Below are positions 41,648-52,980 of a stretch of DNA of 64,000 nucleotides, in pieces (the first letter of the stretch is position 1; each line of letters starts with the position of its first letter). Under the pieces are notes generated by a model. It was not told the DNA's origin, searched no databases, and saw nothing but the letters and a program-made list of their open reading frames with translations. The position numbers were made by a program, and so were the translations under genes. This DNA is from Symbiodinium natans (Eukaryota > Sar > Dinophyceae > Suessiales > Symbiodiniaceae): the NCBI GenBank assembly GCA_905221605.1, contig CAJNDS010002098.1, positions 483,374 through 547,373 on the forward strand, given 5' to 3'.

Positions 41648-42310
41648 CTGCAAGGTGCGCTGGAAGAGCTCTTCCTTGGCTGTCTGCCAAACGAGGCTTG
41701 CCAAAGAAACCTATACTGGGCTTGCCTGCTCCAAACCCCTTCCAATAACCCCAAATCCTAAACCCTGAGCCCCATGCCCCAAACCCCCTCAGAAACCATA
41801 ATCCTAAGCCCTGTACTCTGAATCCCTTCGATGATCTTTAACAAGCTCCCATGCAAGAATTGATATCCGGCCGGGCGGCATTCGCGACATCAAGCTTGGA
41901 GCCTGATTGCACCTTGGGAAGCTCGGGTATTGGGGGCTGAAGGATTTGGACGTCGGATGTAGAATTTAAGGCTAAAGGCAAAAAAGGTTGAGGGTTTGGG
42001 ATTTTGGTTTAGCCTGAAGGCTTGCGGGCTACAGGAATGCAACAGGTCGTCAGCGACTTGCATCCAGCGACTTGCGACCCCCAAGAGTGCCGAAAGGGCG
42101 TGGTCGTGACTCTTGGCTCGGGGGAGTGGAAGACAGCAGTGGCGAGTCAAAGAAGAGGTGCCCACTTTCTGGAACGCAAGGGCATCAGCTGCATCGTGAG
42201 AAGAGCCACAAGCAAACCCCCTGCAAACTCTAAACCCTAAAGCCTAAACACCCTAAACCCCAGACGGGGCTACCGTTTCCAGCTACACCGTTTCTGTGTG
42301 TAGCCTCAGC

Positions 42311-45300
42311 TCACACACCCCTGTAAAACGAATCTCCAAAAAACACAGTCTGACCGGTGCACAAACCACCCTTAACATCAAAAAAGGGCGCATTGAACTT
42401 GGCGAGCTTGTGCTCACCGGCAATGATGCTGACATAGTTCGACTTCTCACCGGCTTGGCGCAGAGGCCTCAGCTTTGCCGGCCATATGGCTTTCGAGTTT
42501 AGAGTCCAAGAGTCCAAGGTTCATCCTACCCTAAGGATCCATTTTGAAACTTGAGAAGTGGCCAAGTATGCCCTTCCTCCGCTGGGAGCACCAAACACTC
42601 CAGGAAGGAGCTGCGTGGCATCAACATCTTTCAGATTTAGTGTTTGTTTCAGGCTGAAGCGTAAGGCATTTCGAAGTGCAAGATAGCAACTTAAATCGAG
42701 ATTGGGTCTGCATGTCGAAATGGGAGTTGCCACATTGGACACTACGAGAAGCTCTACAAGCTAAACCTTAAGCCTAGGCCCCAGTTCAGTTGTGGCTAAG
42801 GCTGCATCAATGCCTCTATCAACACTGTCAGTCGGGTTGACAGAACAAACCACACCAAACTTGCAGCCGCACTTGTCTTGCACTTCTTTGGAGGGCCAGG
42901 TCTTTGTCTGCCTACACGATGCCCATCGCGGCTCTGAAAGTCGTAGCATCTGCGCGCCGTACCCAAACCAGAGAGGAAGTTTCTCTGGGCGTTTAGGCCT
43001 TCTGTTCTGCAAGCCAAGCAAATCGCAAGTCATTCGGTACAAATTCTGTGACCAGGAAGCTCGATCACGGCGTCGAAGTTGGCATCCAGGAAGAAGCCAA
43101 TGCACTGGCGCTTGTGGCCTCGAAGTCATAAAGGTTTCGGTGTCTATTACGGTGTTTATTCCCCACATCACCATCTGGGGTTGTTTTTGGGGCTGCTCTC
43201 CGCCCGCGCCCGCGCCAGCGCCCGCGCCCGAGACAGAGACTCACGACACTCCGACACAACAACTCACCGAGTCATATAGCGAGAGGCACAGATTCACCAA
43301 CATGCGCCACGACACCCAGCGACATTCGAGACACACATGCCAAGGCCTCAAACCTTGGTGTGGCGGTGGTTTCGGGCCTACTGGGGAGTCCGGCGGTTGT
43401 GCTGCATGTCGACTGAACAAATGCCTCAAACCTTGCTGTGGCCAAAACTCCAATACAAATCTTCAAAATCACCACCCCCTCCCTCCGCACAAACCATCAC
43501 ACAGAATCGCACCGATCCGCAGCATACAAGCGCAAACAATCCGAAACGCATCGGCCAACACGCACAACCGCTCTTCACGCGTCTTGGAGTCTTGGAAGAC
43601 ATCGGTCTTGGCTGTGAGATTCGGACCACGTGTTTGGGTAGAGCGAACCTCGACAAGGTTTGGACCCTACCTGGGCCTGGAGTTCTTCTTACGATCTACT
43701 CCGCTGCACATGGGGACACATACGGAATAGGCATTGCGTACTCCCGAGTACGCCCGAGTACGCCCGAGTACGCCCGAGTACGCCCGAGTACGCCCGAGTA
43801 CGCCCGAGTACGCCCGAGTACGTCCGAGTACGCCCGAGTACGCCCGAGTACGCTCGAGTACGCCCGAGTCATACCCGGTCATACCCGGTCATACCCGGTC
43901 ATACCCGGGCATACCCGGGCATACCCGGGCATACCCGGGCATACCCGGGCATACCCGGTCATACCCGGTCATACCCGGTCATACACGGTCATACCCGGTC
44001 ATACCCGGGCATACCCGGGCATACCCGGGCATACCCGGTCATACCCGGTCATACCCGAGCATCGTCATACCCGGGCATACCCGGTCATACCCGGTCATAC
44101 CCGGTCATACCGTCCCGCGGTTTTCCGCAGTCGCGGTTTCCCGTCACAGTGGGAATAGGCACGATCTGACAGGTTATTTGTGGATTCATGGGTGAATATC
44201 AAGAGTTTCTTCCTTCACCACCAAGCTGCCGCAAGTCACATCCTATAACCTTGAAAACCCAAAAAGACACAGGCACATCCTCAAACTAGGAGCCCTAAAC
44301 ACTGAACCCGGAACCTTTCTTCCATTAGTAGCCCAACCCTCGAACTCCCCAAACACTGAAAACCCCAAACCGTGAAGGGTTTAGGGCTTAGGGTTTGAAG
44401 TGTAAGTTTAGGCTTTAGGGTTTAGGGTTGAGGGTTTAGGTCAGACCTGGGTCCTTTTCATCCTGCCTGCAGCGGGGGGGAGCACGCGGTGTACGGTCGA
44501 CTTGAAGCGTCCATTCGTCCATCCTGGGCATGATGAACTTCTGATGAACAGCAAAGAGGCAAAGAGCTTTGCTCAGATTTAAGAGTTTCCCGCTCCCCGC
44601 GCCCCAGCTCCCGCTCCCCCTGCACGCGCAGCCGAAAATGAGGACCCAAATAGAGGGATTCCCTGAAAGCAAGGACTCCAATAAAATACCCCGAATTTCG
44701 GAAACCCCCATATGGTCCCCCCCGCCCGCCGGTCCACGATTGTCGTCGCCCCTCTATCGCACTATCCCTCTTCTCCTGTTTAAGGTTTAGGGTTTCGGGT
44801 TTTGCAACAATTCGGAACCACCGCAAATACCGACACTTTCCCTCTGGCAGCAATATTGGCAATATGTTTATTTGCACGTCCGGGTGATCTTACACCGGCA
44901 TTCGCCTAAACGGAGTCCAGTTTCATGAACATGCTGGTATACCTTGCGGGACACAGGCCAGACGGCACTCACAAAATGGCACGTGTGCCCACACACACAC
45001 ATTCACACACACCCTTTTCACAAGGGACCTGGGGAAGCACAACTTCATGCATCTTAGGTGCTTTTCTAGACGCTGGTCACGAAACCTAATTAAGTCCTTC
45101 ATGCAGAGTCCTACGCTGTTTGCAGGGGAGAATTTTGTACGACCCTGTCCCAGCTCTTAGGATTGCACGGGCGTAGATACTCCGAGTTGCGCACGGAAAT
45201 CCTCCATCTCAAGCAAACAGTTCCAAGCCTGAAATCGTTCTACATCCCTGGGCCCTCACTCAAACCGCTCAACCTTCAACCCCTACACTTTGGAATGGTC

Positions 45301-45963
45301 CCCCTTGTACTAACGGTCCTTACTAGGGCCTGTCGTACCCCCTCTTATCATCCCTATTAAGGACTCTTAGTATAAGGGGGAACATCCCAACCTACACCTA
45401 TACATCCCAAAGTGCATCCGCGACTCTCTGCATCAGGTCACCCAGGTTTACAACCAGGGAACCTCGGTGCGGGCAGAGAACAAGGCAGAAGACACCGGGT
45501 AGGGCAAGCAAGTACTATCTAGGGGCCTTAGTAATTAGAGTAGGGTTTTGGGGGGTTATGATAGTCTAAATATTCAGGGACCGTAAGGGGATACATTAGT
45601 AATTGTTCGACCCTTATAATTCTGCCTTGCGGTCTTGTGATGGCTTCTTGAGCCAAAAATGGTGCGGGAAGGCTTGGGCGCTTGGATGCCAATTCCCAAA
45701 ACGCCCAACCCCCAAATTGGCAAGCCTTTAAGCTTTCAACCCTACCCCTCCTCGCCCTGAAGCAAGTAGGGTTTAGGGTTGAGGGTTGAGGGTTCAGGGC
45801 TGAGGGCTGAGGGCTGAGGGCTGAGGGTTGAGGGTTGAGGGTTGAGGGTTTTCTGCCTTAGGGCTCTCAGAAAAGCTTGACGGCTCAGAGTTTCGGGCCA
45901 GGCGGCTGGGCAGAGGGGCCACATCCAGCCACGTCTCCGTCTCGGCATGGAGCACTTGCAGTC
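42311..45963 (-). CDS. Catalytic C-terminal exons of the 2OG oxygenase
   Basis: 45907-45963 encodes LQVLHAETETWLDVAPLP (GC donor). 44447-44523 encodes WTNGRFKSTVHRVLPPAAGR then MKRTQ (GT donor, phase 0). 43053-43104 encodes CIGFFLDANFDAVIELP plus one base. 42311-42453 begins by completing an Ala codon, then GEKSNYVSIIAGEHKLAKFN, and ends at TGA. A missing exon between 45907 and 44523 should encode the usual NIGD segment. The CCCTAAA-type tract starts about 6 nt after the 44447 donor. Confidence 0.75.
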
Positions 45964-48900
45964 CTCAAAGCTTCGGTTGAATTTAGGTAATATAGGGGCC
46001 TATAGTATAGCAATATAAGGACCATAAGGGAATATTATTAATAATTATTCCGACCCCTATAGTTTGGGGTGTTTCTGAAAATGGGGGTATGCTTTTTGGG
46101 GGGTCCCTTTTTGAGGGGGATTCAACTCTATTTGGGGTAGAAAAGGGGTACCCCTGTTTTGGGACATACCCATTTGAATTTACATAGTTACCAGGCTGGT
46201 CTAGCAGCCATTTGGATAGAGGGCTTTTCAATGCTTTTCATAGACTGAGTGTTAGGGCCGGGATCCTATGAAGGAATGGCACGCCACCCCGTGTTACCAA
46301 ATTTTGGGGGGCACCTGTGATTAGGACCCAGGAAGGTCATTTGAAAGAGTTTGGGTCCGACACCCGTAACCCTAACCTCCCCAGCCCTAATTCAACTTGA
46401 CGCCCCAGGCCCGAGGGTGATCTAAGACGACGAGAAAACGAGCAGCCGTGATGACTGTGGGCATGCAGCCCCTCACTTGCATGAAGTTGGGGCTACTCGT
46501 GAAGGTTGCTGAGAAGCCCCCCTAAACTTTAAACCGCAAACCCTAAACCCTAAATCCTAAACCCTAAGCCCGAAACCCTAAACCCTAAACCCTAAGCCCT
46601 TTGCTTTCGCACGATGCTTTGCTGCTGTGACTTGGGGCTGCCAACGGAGGAAAAACACCCTTTCCGATAGAGGTGAGGAGCCCAATATAGCGGTCTTCAT
46701 AATTGGCATAGGGTTTTTTTTTTTTTGGGGGGGGGGGTATTACATATAGTTTTTAAGGGGCCATAAGGGGATTTATTGGTAACTTCTCCGACCCTTGTAT
46801 GATCAGGCGCACTCAGTATCGCTCGAATTGCTTAGACGTGTCCTGGGCCCGTTTGATGAAGAAGGGAGATGAGGCCGTAGTCCGTGTGTGCAGAGCAGCC
46901 CAAGGACAACGGATCAACCTGTTCCACGGGATTGCTTTGTCTGATGGGATTTGGGGGTTGTGGTTCAAGGGGTCTAAGAATTTCGGGCTCTAAATTCCAG
47001 GTTTGGAGTTTGGAGTTCTGGGTTTGGTCCTCAGACCGTTTTTTCTAGAGAAAGAGGGTGCGAGGTGATACGTTTTGTAGACAGGTATCACAGCCGCCCA
47101 GCCTTCAGGAAGTCCAAGCTAGCATGTAAACACTAAACCTCACAGCAAAGAGTAAGAACAGAAACGCCCAAGCAGATTTGAAACCTGCACACAGGGACCA
47201 GGGACCTGAATCTTTTTAGGAAATCAGCTACGGGGACCTGTACCGTATTGGTGTGGACAAGCTGCCAGATGCCCGCACTAAGGAACACATGACTTTGAGG
47301 CCCCGTCAGGCAATCCATACATCCGTACACCCTGAGCTACAAGCAGTCGCCTTTGACCCTCCCGGCCCGACATCCCAGACGTCCTGTAGACCCTCTGTGG
47401 GAAGAAAAAACCCAAAAAGAAGCAGCAACGCTCAACCCACTCAACAGTTACTCTCAACAAGCTCAGTGGTGCTTATCCCCATGTCCTGCGCGCCTCTGCC
47501 CCCAGCGGCGTATAGTAGTGAAGGCCACGGCACAACACCATCGGATCATCGCACAACTTGGCAAGACTTCCTGCCATCAACAAAAAAACTCTCTGTCTCC
47601 TTCAGGTCCTCACTTAGAGGACGAAGGTGACGACAATTGTGCGAACCCTCCATTTTGTGCTCCAGAACCCCTAGCGCCTCAACGACCCTAGGCCTGCAGT
47701 CATGCTGCAGAAATAATTATGGGGGCATGACAACAAATGGCAACATATCTGCCGAGTGCACCCACAAAATCCGATCATAAAATATCGAAAACGCAAGGCC
47801 TCATGGCAGGCCGCTCCCTGAAGATACATCCGGAACGAGAAAGCCACATGATGATCCTTTTTTCTCCCTCGGCTCCACACCTTGAACCCTAACCAAGGGG
47901 GGAAGCAAGCTTGAACTTGATGAGGGTCTCAAACTGCCAGCCATGTAAACCCCCTGAGTCTTGAAACCCTGAAGAACCTCAAAGTTCTTTCGCGGAGTTG
48001 GGGCTCTTTGTAAAACCAGTGGTGGAGAAGACTCTACAAAGGCAGCCCCTCTTCTGAGGGCCCGCAAGCCGGAATCCAAGCCTCTAGAGTCTACCCCGTG
48101 AAATCCTAGACCCTCAGCCCTGACCCTAAACCCGAAACCCGAAACCCGAAGCCCCTCTCAACCCTCAGAGCCTGGCTCCACCTCCAGGCACTCCTCCAGG
48201 GCCCCTAAGAGCTCCATGGAGAGCTCATGCAGGGCATGCACGGCGGCCATGAAGTCCTGAGAGCTCCCAAGTTTTGGGAGTGGGGTTTAAGGTTTAGGGT
48301 TTAGGGTTTGGGGTTTGGGGTTTGGGGTTTGGGGTTTGGGGTTTGGGGTTTGGGGTTTAGGGTTTAGGGTTTAGGGTTTAGGGTTTAGGGTTTAGGGTTT
48401 AGGGTTTAGGGTTTAGGGTGGTTGTGGGGGATTTGGGGAAGCAGGTTGGGGGGAGGCTTTTAGAGCTTGAGGCGGTGAGGTTCCTTTAAGACTCGCATTT
48501 TTTTGGGGGCGGGGGATTAGGGGCCAGGAGTTGAGGTTTTGAGCTACTGCTTCAGAGTTCAGTGTTTCAGGTTGCAATCTGGTGGTGAGATTCAAAGAGT
48601 GTAGTCGCCACGTGAAGAATGCAGAGAAGTACGATGTCCGGAAAAGATGCGAAACAGGGCTCATAGATGCGAAACAAGGTTCATATCACTGTTAGGGGTG
48701 AGTGTATGTAGGGTTCCTTGAAGAAGCTTGGTGAGCTCATTTTTTTTGTGTCCTCGTTGGGGACACTAGCAATTCAAACCCTCCTTCATGTGGCCTCTGG
48801 GGGGCCCTGCCTTTGAATCCCAAAACCCTACAGCCCCTGAAGCCCTCATCCTCGAGTGTACCTGAATAGAAACAGCCCCAAAACATCTCAAACCCTCTAA

Positions 48901-51900
48901 GATTCTGGCACATCTGGCCCCTCTCAGACTCTGAAAGCCCCAACAGCGAAAGCACCCCCAAAAGATTCTTCTATGCGCCTGCTCCAATTCCGGGACTTCG
49001 GAAGGCCAGTTGTTCGGGCCGCGGAACGGCCGCGCCCTGGTTTGTCCGGGGTTTGGCATTCAGGGCTGAAGGCTCAAGGGATGCCATCTGGGGAGGACTT
49101 TTTTCCGAACCCATGCCCATCCTCAACAATGCTAGTTTCCACGGACTTACAACCTCAAAGGAACTAATAAAAGACCCAAAATAGGGATACAACCAACATC
49201 CCCCTAAACCCTAGTTAGTCAAGCCTAGCTCGTACAGGGGTGTCAATTTTCTCTTCAAACAGGTTCAACGCTTTCTGGCTGGAGCTGAAACTCAATCCTC
49301 AAACCCTTCTGCAATTAATTATTTTGGAACGCTCCATTTTGTATTGTGGGGGGGAGTTTGCGGAAGGCAGCCCCGACACATCAGAAGCACGGGGCTCAGC
49401 TCAGCTCAGGGGGCAGCCTAGCCGGGGCACGAATTGCGTGCCCCAACCCTTAGCCACAATCTCCAAAACCCCTAAACACCGCACTAATTCCCAAACCCTA
49501 AAACCCCTAAAAATGTTTAGCACAGTCCCTCTGAGCCTGGGATCGGATTCCTCAGGTCGCTCCAAACCAACCTCCAAACTCTCCTGGCCAGGAGAATGGT
49601 GAGGTCTGACAAAGGCTTCGGGTTCGGGGTGCACTCTCTGCATGTTTTCGTCGAACCACTCCTGTTTCGGCCTTCCCTCCACAGACCCAGGGGCAAAAAA
49701 GCGCCATTTGCAAGCTCGAGCTCGTGGTTTCGAGCGATTCAAGCACTGGATGCGAAGCCAACATTCGAGGGTTCGGAGGTGTAGGGCTTAGGGTTAGGGG
49801 TTAGGGTTTGTGGCTTCGGCTGAACTGAGTCCCGCCGGGACTGAAGAAGATTGGAAACCGCGTAAGAAAAATCACTCAAGAGCAGGAGACATGACGTGGC
49901 TTATCGACTTTAAAAAGCAAGCCAGAACTACGTCTAGTGATAAGAAGGGCAACGACAACTGGACCGTTGAAGCACCAAGAGAAACAGCGAAGGCAAACAC
50001 AACACGAAACGGCGGAGCAAGGAAAATCATAGCACCAGTAGACGAAGCAACTCATATCAGCCCCCCCTGAATCTGGTAATTGCAGAACATTTTGTTCTTG
50101 AGCGAAAAACTTAAACACAACAACCCTGAAGCCCAAACCCAAGCGCCTTCAAGTCTAGCTGGCCCTGGCGTGAAGGGTCTAAGGTCTCGTTGGCCACGTA
50201 GCCGCGTGAATGCTGCGGGAAAACACGGCTCGCCTCAGACTTTCCAAGGCGGTATGAAGTTCAGGGTTTTGGGAAAGGGCTCTGGGGCTCAGGGGCCTTG
50301 ATGTTTTCGGCTTCCTGCAAAAGGCCATTGCTTAAGCGCAGGACTCGTATCGGGTTTCCCGACAAAGTGACCGTGCCGCACCGAGTGGAGGCAAACGAGG
50401 CAAAAAGAGACCCTCAAGCTGTGCATATGGAGATCCAGTGCCGCTTTTGCTCATGTGCTCGGGGAGTCGGGTTGGGGGGCGGTGGGGCAGGTAGATTTCT
50501 GTGAAACTTCGAGGGATTCACGAAGGCTCTAGTTGGTCGGGATGGCTAGTTGCAGGCGCGGAAGGTTTGCAGCCTTGACATGGTCAGTCTGAGTTGCTGC
50601 CGTGCCGAGCTTGGCCTTGACCTGTCAGGGGATTCAGAAGTCGTTTTTGCTTTGTATTCTTGCAATTTTTTTGGGGGGTGGACCTGGATCCCTTATGGGT
50701 TCCTTTGGGGGTAGATAAAGGACCCACCCATGCAAGTGAAGTGTACTGCAACTACCTGGTACTAGCAGCACAGCGACCAGCAGCACTCTTCGAAGTACTA
50801 CCCAAACTCCACTGAACTGTGTGACCATCTAAACCCTACACCCTAAACCCTAACCAGTCTCTTGCACATGTCCTCGCAGCCTCGTGCGGCTGCTCAAAGA
50901 ATCTGCGCAGGGCACGCTGAGCCGTCTCCAACCTTTTCAGGTTTCGAGTGACCCTGGGCACGAAACCCTATGCCCTAGTAAAAAAGCTTAGGTCTACCTT
51001 GGTCATGGCTCCAGGACAACCTAGGGCAAGGTCTATTTGTGGACCCTGTTTGCACAGCTTTCTACAAAACGACGAGTCAGGCTCTTTTTTCATCAAGCGC
51101 TAGCCCTTCCGAAACTCGAAAGGAAGACCGCACCAGGGCGAGCTCTCTGCTTTAAGTGACCATATGACTCCCTTCACTTTCAGGATGTCTACATACTTAC
51201 ATAAGTCTGCTAAGCAAAACTCTAAACCTCTTCGAGGATTGCCGCAACAGCACCAAGAACCCACGGGCCGCAGCAGCTTGAGACCACAGAATCTCGGAAC
51301 GCGAACTGTTGCATCCAGGGAGCTCTTTGTCCAGGCCATGGTCCACCTGGGGGGCTGCTCTGGGATCTTAGAAAAGTTTGAGGGCTCAGGGTCCCAGGTT
51401 TGGGCTTGAGGGATTAAGGCTGAAGGGTCTGAGGTTTGGGTTGCGGACGTCCCACTTGTGCAAAGCCCATCATGGGGCCATGAACAAACTCAAGGAATGA
51501 ACCTGGCGACGGTCAACAACAAGTTGTTGTTGACAAGTTGTTAGACTCTGTTAGACTGAACGACATGGATTTCAGGGTCATCGTGTGCTGTGCGTCACAT
51601 GCCTCAGCGTGTTGGGGCTATTGTGACCGCAAGGGTTTTGCGGATGTCCTGTGGAGATGACGGCATGGTTTTGCTTAAGCCATGCATTTTTGCATATCTG
51701 CACTATAAGGATGGAAGAAGAGGTGTAGGAATACTGCACGTGCCCAGTCTTGCATCCCCAGTGGACCATAACAGCCCTCTCATCCCCAGATCCTTATCCC
51801 CCATCCAACACCTGAAAAATTTTCTTTCACACTCAAACTGCTCAAGCCTTACCGCAACTCCTCCCCCACCGCGCCAGGTACAGGAAGCCGCTGTGCTCGC

Positions 51901-51946
51901 AGGCCGACCGCAAAGAAGCGGCAAAGGCCTTGCGCGTGTCGGAGCA
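42311..51946 (-). CDS. 2-oxoglutarate/Fe(II) oxygenase, isopenicillin-N-synthase-like
   Basis: A minus-strand gene of about 9.6 kb recognised from exons in the order of the family. N-terminal (DIOX_N-type) part: 51875-51946, 50873-50932, 50180-50212, 49611-49676, 48182-48256. Catalytic part: 45907-45963, 44447-44523, 43053-43104, 42311-42453 with a TGA stop. Conserved blocks are CEHSGFLYL, RRFFEQP, RGYVAN, GLQV...WLDV, WTNGRFKSTVHRV (distal iron-binding His), GFFLDANFDAVIE and AGEHKLAKFNA. The last three joins are in exact phase. These non-haem iron enzymes hydroxylate or desaturate small molecules; the substrate is unknown. The exon with the HxD iron motif is not securely found; the best candidate (46440-46471) reads HSH. 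RTQC stands where RxS is expected. Introns contain TTTAGGG arrays and MITE-like inserts. Confidence 0.75.
43745..43866. repeat. 10-bp satellite, unit CGAGTACGCC
   Basis: About twelve tandem copies with two single-base variants. Because 10 is not a multiple of 3, three units give 10 codons and all three frames stay open. Confidence 0.95.
43867..44110. repeat. 10-bp satellite, unit CATACCCGGT or CATACCCGGG
   Basis: About 24 copies in blocks of GGTC and GGGC variants, continuing the register of the preceding block. The unit appears derived from the CGAGTACGCC type. Confidence 0.95.
45289..45390. mobile_element. MITE-like element, family 1
   Basis: TGGTCCCCCTTGTACTAACG at the left and AGTATAAGGGGGAACATCCC at the right. 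It lies in an oxygenase intron. Confidence 0.65.
45518..45619. mobile_element. MITE-like element, family 2
   Basis: TAGGGGCCTTAGTAATTAGA ... GTTCGACCCTTATA; same layout as the 12001 copy. Confidence 0.55.
45767..45850 (+). repeat. GGGTTGA/GGGCTGA array
   Basis: About eleven heptamers one or two substitutions from TTTAGGG, in homogeneous blocks. It lies just downstream of the exon 45907-45963. Confidence 0.88.
45991..46062. mobile_element. MITE-like element, family 2, short copy
   Basis: TATAGGGGCCTATAGTATAG ... ATTCCGACCCCTATA; the core is shorter than in other copies. A family-4-like segment follows at about 46063-46165. Confidence 0.6.
46440..46471 (-). CDS. Possible HxD-region exon of the oxygenase, reading HSH
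   Basis: Between AG and GT the minus strand reads GLHAHSHHGC. Its position in the gene and the AHS-x-x-GC pattern resemble the iron-binding AH-S/T-D-Y-G motif, with CAT (His) where GAT (Asp) is expected. Phase does not link to the neighbours directly. Low confidence. Confidence 0.25.
46524..46600 (-). repeat. CCCTAAA array
   Basis: About ten heptamers, including CCCTAAG and CCCGAAA. Confidence 0.85.
46685..46800. mobile_element. MITE-like element, family 2, with T- and G-run
   Basis: ATATAGCGGTCTTCATAATT ... TTCTCCGACCCTTGTA; a T-run then a G-run has expanded in the middle. Confidence 0.55.
47220..47630 (+). CDS. Plus-strand coding segment inside the oxygenase gene
   Basis: After a plus-strand acceptor-like CTTTTTAG, an open frame of 136 codons starts EISYGDLYRIGVDKLPDART then KEHMTLRPRQAIHTSVHPEL, and ends at 47630. 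The first 50 codons look strongly protein-like; the rest is Ser/Pro-rich and less so. It lies antisense within an intron of the oxygenase. It may be a nested gene or a retrocopy fragment; the family is unknown. Confidence 0.4.
   Translation, partial: EISYGDLYRIGVDKLPDARTKEHMTLRPRQAIHTSVHPELQAVAFDPPGPTSQTSCRPSVGRKNPKRSSNAQPTQQLLSTSSVVLIPMSCAPLPPAAYSSEGHGTTPSDHRTTWQDFLPSTKKLSVSFRSSLRGRR
48182..51946 (-). CDS. N-terminal exons of the 2OG oxygenase
   Basis: 51875-51946 encodes CSDTRKAFAASLRSACEHSG then FLYL, matching the family's A-C-x-x-x-G-F-x-Y helix-strand (GC donor). 50873-50932 encodes LETAQRALRRFFEQPHEAA, matching the RxFF-x-x-P segment. 50180-50212 (HSRGYVANETL, GA donor) matches the RGY motif. 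49611-49676 encodes GRPKQEWFDENMQRVHPEPE then AF, GT donor; it has the KExFD-like motif. 48182-48256 encodes DFMAAVHALHELSMELLGAL then EECLE, the long helix. The last three exons are all phase 0 and join cleanly; the join after 50873 is not resolved. Confidence 0.7.
48284..48418 (+). repeat. TTTGGGG block within a TTTAGGG array
   Basis: About seven TTTGGGG units flanked by TTTAGGG units, eighteen heptamers in all. It ends about 30 nt upstream of the acceptor of the oxygenase exon 48182-48256. Confidence 0.92.
49810..50070 (+). CDS. Short plus-strand ORF, unknown
   Basis: An 86-codon frame rich in Lys, Asn, Thr and Glu (for example GDMTWLIDFKKQARTTSSDK). It is hydrophilic throughout, without a recognised domain. 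Codon composition is more gene-like than on the opposite strand. It overlaps no identified oxygenase exon. Confidence 0.25.
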   Translation: MASAELSPAGTEEDWKPRKKNHSRAGDMTWLIDFKKQARTTSSDKKGNDNWTVEAPRETAKANTTRNGGARKIIAPVDEATHISPP

Positions 51947-51976
51947 CTGCATCTCGCGGCGGCTCCTGCTCGATTT

Positions 51977-52077
51977 GGGGGTTTCCGATATTAGGGGATA
52001 CCTTCTTGGGGTCCTGATTACAAGGGATCCTACTATTTGGGGGTTTATGTTGGGGGTCCCTTATTTTGGCAAACCCC
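51977..52077. mobile_element. MITE-like element, family 4, best-preserved copy
   Basis: GGGGGTTTCCGATATTAGGG at the left and CCCTTATTTTGGCAAACCCC at the right are inverse. It lies 30 bp upstream of the acceptor of the oxygenase exon 51875-51946. Confidence 0.65.
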
Positions 52078-52944
52078 AAGTTGATATCGAGGGCCCTCCT
52101 TACCCTTTCCTCCCCCTTCTCCCCCTTACTCCTCCTTCTCCCCTACCCCCGTTACCCTTCTTGATGTCCTTCCTCCCTTCCCTTCCATCCCTCCCTTTCC
52201 TCCCCTCCCTTCCCTCCCCTCCCTCACACCCTAACATCTCCAAACCCTAAAACCCGAAATACCCTGAAGCTTCACTCTCCGCGCAAGTCCCTGAGGTTGG
52301 TCACTACAGGGATACTCGGCGGGACTCTTGCGGGCTTTTCTGGAAGTGGATACTCGTTGGCAGTCTCTGTGGTCTTCCCTAGGGATGCAGATACTCGGAC
52401 ACTCTGCAGGCTTCTCTGAGGCTCCATGCAAAAAAAACGGCGGACTTTGCCCGCGCTTCTCTTCTTGGATAATTTTCTCGGATAATTGGAGGGTGCCCCT
52501 GAACCTCTCACCGAGAGGCCCAAGCGAGCGGAAATAAACTTGTGCCCGAAAGACCCTAAGCCACTGCTGGACGTTCCCAGCTCGTCACGTTCTCTCTCTT
52601 GCCAACTCGACCGCCGGCCATTCCCAACTTGGCCGAGCCAAACCTGCCTGACGCAACCCGGTTGCGACCAACTCGACTGACATTCCTCCTCCCGTCATCG
52701 CCTCCCATGTGGGGGGGAGGGTGTCCAGCAAACTCCAATCCCAAACTTGCCAATTAAAACCCAAATCCCCAAGCCCCAAGCCGCAAAAAGCCTTAACCCC
52801 GAGCCCTAACCCTCCAACGGCTCAGGACCGGAAGCGTAGCGTTGGTGCTGTGGAACTTCTCCTGGGTGCTGTGGCTTTTCCGGGGTCCATCTTACCAGGC
52901 ATTCAAGGTTTAGGGATTCAGGGGTTTAAGGTTCTGCAAGGTTC

Positions 52945-52980
52945 AAGGACGTCAACAAAGTCCTTAAGTTCCATGTCTGG
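52945..52980 (-). CDS. Candidate first exon of the 2OG oxygenase
   Basis: After AG (CTCCCCCCAG) the minus strand encodes PDMELKDFVDVL, phase 0, ending at a GA donor. Its position just upstream of the DIOX_N exon and an internal ATG make it a possible N-terminus, but there is no diagnostic motif. Confidence 0.25.

Noticed and set aside
42792-43730. 312-codon plus-strand ORF
   Set aside because: No domain, uneven composition, and it runs antisense through the phase-verified oxygenase exon 43053-43104.
43337-44195. ORFs of 153-273 codons with STPEYARV/GHTRSYPV repeats
   Set aside because: They are translations of the 10-bp satellite in three frames; no sign of selection for one frame.
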